DNA from: Rhytidiadelphus loreus
Lineage: Eukaryota; Streptophyta; Bryopsida; Hypnales; Hylocomiaceae
Direction of reading: 5' to 3'
Assembly (NCBI GenBank): GCA_947034895.1
Contig: OX344761.1
Location: 37,460,863-37,524,862, forward strand
Length of the DNA: 64,000 nucleotides
Shown here: positions 60,753 to 64,000 of the stretch, one piece after another
Numbering within the stretch: position 1 is the first letter of the stretch
How the letters are laid out: each line of letters begins with the position of its first letter
The notes under the pieces: generated by a model
What the model was told of the DNA's origin: nothing
Databases searched by the model: none
What the model saw: only the letters and a program-made list of their open reading frames with translations
Position numbers and translations under genes: made by a program

Positions 60753-61738
60753 ATAGGATATTTGCCACAAGTTTATAATGTTTAAAAAATCATAAGTCTT
60801 GATGTTCTATGTTTAAAGTTTTTAATATTAAATAGAATATATTAAATTATAGAAGGAACTATGAAATTTAAACTTCAAATTTTTGTTTATAATCATTCTT
60901 GATAGCATAATAGTTTAATGATCATTGAACAATAACTATGTAATCCAAAATTTCAAATCTACTTTAACCTTTTTTCATGTATCAAACATCAAATGATTTT
61001 CTTAAAATCCTTCTTATAAAACATCTTCACAAAAATTCAAATCACAAATTTGTTGGGACATTGAGCCCCTATGGCCCTCAACACTCTAATTTAATCATTA
61101 CATGTGTTTTGGTTGCTATGGAGGGCTGCGAGTTCCCAATTTGAACCCCACTTGAAACCCGCCGAAACTTGTTGTTCCCTACCTGCGCTGACTTGGCCAA
61201 GTGACTGCCAGGTCAGTTTTTTTGAAAAAAAAGAAAAGAAAAAAAAGAATTTAACTTTGTTTTCCATTTTAAGGACTTAAAAATAAAAAAATTATTATTA
61301 TTTTTTTTTTGAAAAAAAAAAATCTAACACCAGAGTTCAAGAAGACCAGGGAGAACGGAGCTGGGAACAAGCCCAAAACGGCCCTCCACCCCCCACCCCC
61401 AATTTCATCTAATGATATTTTGGATGTTGAATTGAAACATACATATGGGCAATGCTTTGTCCAAATGACTTCTCATTCATCTATAGTGGTGATTCAAACT
61501 TTTAAAGTCGATCTTTCTTCATTACCAATTATGGTAAACTTATATGCTCTCATCCATGCATGTATTCATCCAAAACTAAAACAAATGTTATGGAGACCAA
61601 CCAACCTTCATTGAAACTTCACTATAGTATTTGCAATCTATTGAAAAGAGCTATATTTTTATCTTTCAAATAGACTAGTACAACCTTGTGCACTTGGCCT
61701 AGATTTTAGATTTTGTCATTATTTAGTTGTAACTTTCA
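60753..61738. other. AT-rich spacer with a short balanced-composition patch
   Basis: Mostly AT-rich. A patch at about 61085-61220 and another at 61320-61400 have higher GC content, and the second lies in a + strand open frame of 101 codons (61309-61614). This frame starts in an A-rich run and has no recognisable motif, so it is not called a gene. Confidence 0.4.
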
Positions 61739-62670
61739 CACTATATGTCCAAATTAAATGCCACAAAACAAAGCTTGTGCATCCCTCCTCGTAGAGAGCT
61801 TTTCAGCGGTACCAAGAATAGGACTAAGGTATACACGGTCCTAGAGATCTTACTGTAACAAATAAACAAAACAAAACAAACAACCTAACTTAAGGTATAA
61901 ACTAGTGTGCCTTTCAGCGGTACCAAGAATAGGACTAAGGTATATACGGTCCTAGAGATCTTACTGTGTGCCTTTCAGCGATACCAAGAATAGGACTAAG
62001 GTATACACGGTCCTAGAGATCTTACTATAACAAATAAACAAAACAAAACAATCAACCTAACTTAAGGTATAAACTAATGTGCCTTGTGCCATTGTCACAA
62101 TAAAAATGAAAGTAAAAATATTCATCTAATTTTTTAATTCATAAATTTTAACCCTTATTTTAAAGTATGGACTAACGTGCTCTATGGTGTTGCCATAGCC
62201 AAAATAAAAACAAAAATAATTTTCTATTTTTTTAATCCATAAAAACTTTAAAATGCAATATCTTTTTTGCCATGAATCAAAATGCCATGAACATCCGTTC
62301 CCTTCCTCCTCACATAGGGCTTTTCGATGATACTAAGAATGCCGTTGGGGAACTCCCGGCTCTAGAGATCCTACCATAATGAACAAAACAACCAACCAAA
62401 ACAAAACAACCTTACTTACAATATGGACTAATCTGCCCTCTGTCGTTGCCACAACCATAATAAAAATAAAAATAATTATCAAAAATTTTAATTCATAAAA
62501 ACTTCGAAATTCAATATCTTTCATATTATATGTCCAAACGCCACGAAACAAAGTTTGTGCACCCCTCCTCGCTAAGAGCTTTTCAACCATACCAAGAACA
62601 CTACCCAGAGATGCATAACCCAAGAGATCACTCCGTAACAAACATAACAAAACACATAACTTAAGGTATG
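61739..62670. repeat. Rearranged repeat block with five copies of a short core
   Basis: The core TTTCAGCGGTACCAAGAATA, followed by GGACTAAGGTAT and GGTCCTAGAGATCTTACT, occurs at 61801, 61912 and 61973 (spacings 111 and 61 bp). Diverged copies begin near 62321 and 62579. Copies are joined by ACAAATAAACAAAACAAAAC-type A-rich linkers and a CCAAATTAAATGCCAC / CAAACGCCACGAAACAAAG leader. The unequal spacing points to several partial duplications. No coding content. Confidence 0.8.
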
Positions 62671-63232
62671 CATTGGATTGTTGCACTAGTCTTAGAATTA
62701 CATGAACAGATATATAAAAGTAAGAAATCAATGTGCAGAAAGGATTCAAGGGCTCATGCCTGTACGTGAAGACACTCACGACCGACACTAAACTCCCCGC
62801 AGAGCAGAAAAAAATCGAATCAAAAGATTCGAGTCAATATTAAAATTTGCTGATTAGAGCACTGCTTCCTCAAGAGTAACTGAACCCCAGAGCAGTGCAC
62901 AAGTAATGAAAACATTTGAACATATAACTAGGAAACTTAAGAAAATCACAGTAACTTAGTTCTCGGCCGCTCGATCACTGCATTTGAGACGACGGACATA
63001 CTTGCGTCCAGTCATTGACAAGTTCAAGCTAGCTATCTTGCAAAGACGGAAGTATATAAGTCATGGCGACAGATGAACTGCACTGTACAATGACGTCTCT
63101 GTTCAAGCTCTCCTGTGGAGACGGAAGTAAGCCATAGCGACAGACAGTGTACGTCTAAGTAAGTTCAAGCTATGCTGCAGAGATTGAAGTAAGCCATGGT
63201 GGTAGCTCAGATCAGACCGTGTGGAATTAAGC
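62671..63232. other. 3' flank of the CASP-like gene, with short repeats
   Basis: Between about 63030 and 63260 the words GAGACGGAAGTAAGCCAT and variants (near 63046, 63117, 63180 and 63248) recur at about 65-70 bp spacing, each after a TTCAAGCTATCCTG-like word. The last copy overlaps the end of the CASP-like coding exon, so the series may have grown out of the 3' end of the gene. Confidence 0.5.
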
Positions 63233-63765
63233 TCAAGCTGTCCTGAAGAGACGGAAGTAAGCCATGCCGGCAGACAGAGCGATGGCGAAGAAAGCGAGGA
63301 AACTCATGGCGACCGAAGCAGTATTCTTGTCGCAGAAGACGCTCAAGCCGTCGTCACAGGACACCGCCCCAGACTCTCCCTTTTTGAAGAAAGCCGTCGC
63401 TGCCGCTCCCGATCCACATCCCGCCATAAGCATGTACGTTAGTACCTGTTGATCAAGCAACCGGCCAGTCATATATTATCACATCTCTGCATGCCCCCCC
63501 TCTCTTTCTGTCGATCTGCTCTGTACGTGGAAATACGTGGAAATTAATTAGCTCTACGTACTAGCTTGATTGAAAAAGCAACAGATCTACAAAGGAAATG
63601 GGATCGGACTGACGCGCACTCACCTGGTCGCAGACGTAGGTGATTGTAGCCGCTGGCGATGTGGGTGCTTTCAGCACAGGCGATCCGGTGCACGCACTAA
63701 AGACGGACAGCACCAGTTGCACGATCGAGTAGAAACACACAATGACGTCGATCGACAACAGGTAA
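63233..63765 (-). CDS. CASP-like membrane protein, 3' exons (5' end beyond the window)
   Basis: Two exons are clear: 63624-63765 and 63233-63445. They encode YLLSIDVIVCFYSIVQLVLS (a membrane segment), SACTGSPVLKAP, VCDQ, VLTYMLMAGCGSGAAATAFF (a membrane segment), a short loop with paired cysteines (SCDDGLSVFC), and SVAMSFLAFFAIALSAGMAYF (last membrane segment), ending RLFRTA. This is the C-terminal three quarters of a four-pass Casparian-strip membrane domain-like protein; such proteins sit in the plasma membrane and can scaffold local wall modification. The exon with the first membrane segment was not identified and is probably beyond 64000. A frame at about 63871-63920 that ends with a good splice donor could be part of it. 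Confidence 0.85.
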
Positions 63766-64000
63766 CTGAAATTAAAACCCAACCCAGGAGACCAAAGAAA
63801 AATCCGTGAGAATTTATTAAATGACAAGAACATTTCACACTTTTCGGAAGGTTTTAATTTCTGTACTTACGTACATGGGTGCAGTGAACAAATGATGCGT
63901 ACCAACCAAGTGTTGCACATGAAACGATCGATTTTAGCTTGAACCTTGAGATGTTGGTTCACGGTTCCGGAGAGATCAGACGTGACTTACGCTAAGCTCG
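63766..64000. other. Intron and possible upstream exon of the CASP-like gene
   Basis: An intron of the CASP-like gene starts leftward of about 63870. A - strand segment reading CNTWLVRIICSLHPC ends at a GTAAGT donor and would join in phase to the next exon, but it does not look like the expected first membrane segment. No other feature is seen. Confidence 0.3.

Noticed and set aside
1..64000. tRNA, rRNA, CRISPR or bacterial-type operon features
   Set aside because: None were seen; the window has plant introns and dispersed eukaryotic repeats, and the tandem arrays lack CRISPR-like spacers.

Overview
The window is nuclear DNA of a land plant. Three of its genes are plant versions of recognisable families (a listerin with the plant-type N-terminus, an mRNA cap methyltransferase 2 and a Casparian-strip-like membrane protein), and a fourth combines an oxygenase-like region with a plant U-box. 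Genes are split into many exons by short AT-rich introns with normal GT-AG borders. Between the genes lie long AT-rich stretches full of decayed repeats. The genes do not fix the lineage. A non-flowering plant (moss, liverwort, lycophyte or fern) is a reasonable guess, but it is only an inference.

Layout. 1-3.7 kb: a GC-richer array of short hairpin-forming repeats with an embedded foldback. 3.7-5.9 kb: AT-rich repeats. 5.9-11.9 kb: a decayed LINE retrotransposon on the + strand, split by a roughly 2.0 kb element that looks like a solo LTR. 12.8-21.2 kb (+): a complete 22-exon CLC-7-like chloride transporter gene, with a 1 kb TTAA-flanked element in its last intron. 22.4-32.3 kb (-): a complete listerin (LTN1) ubiquitin ligase gene, convergent with the CLC gene. 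32.3-39.5 kb: gene-free, with a clean 0.93 kb TTAA-flanked inverted-repeat element. 39.6-43.9 kb (-): a gene joining a degenerate 2-oxoglutarate oxygenase-like region to a U-box, first exon not placed. 46.4-52.3 kb (-): an mRNA cap guanine-N7 methyltransferase 2-like gene with an unusual tail of about 800 residues. 53.2-63.2 kb: repeats (AT dinucleotides, a 14-bp satellite, 22-, 43- and 150-bp duplications, more TTAA-type elements and a rearranged repeat block). 63.2-64 kb (-): the 3' part of a CASP-like gene running off the window.

The genes look like independent housekeeping genes rather than a pathway: vacuolar or endosomal anion exchange, ribosome-associated quality control, ubiquitin ligation, mRNA capping and a membrane scaffold. 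The most notable points are (a) a family of non-autonomous elements with TTAA ends and CCCCT-type termini, which recalls piggyBac, (b) the pseudo-oxygenase/U-box fusion, (c) the long disordered tail on the cap methyltransferase, and (d) a CLC protein whose anion-selectivity motif is changed. Exon borders were read by eye from splice sites and reading-frame continuity. They should be good to a few bases, but no alignment was run.
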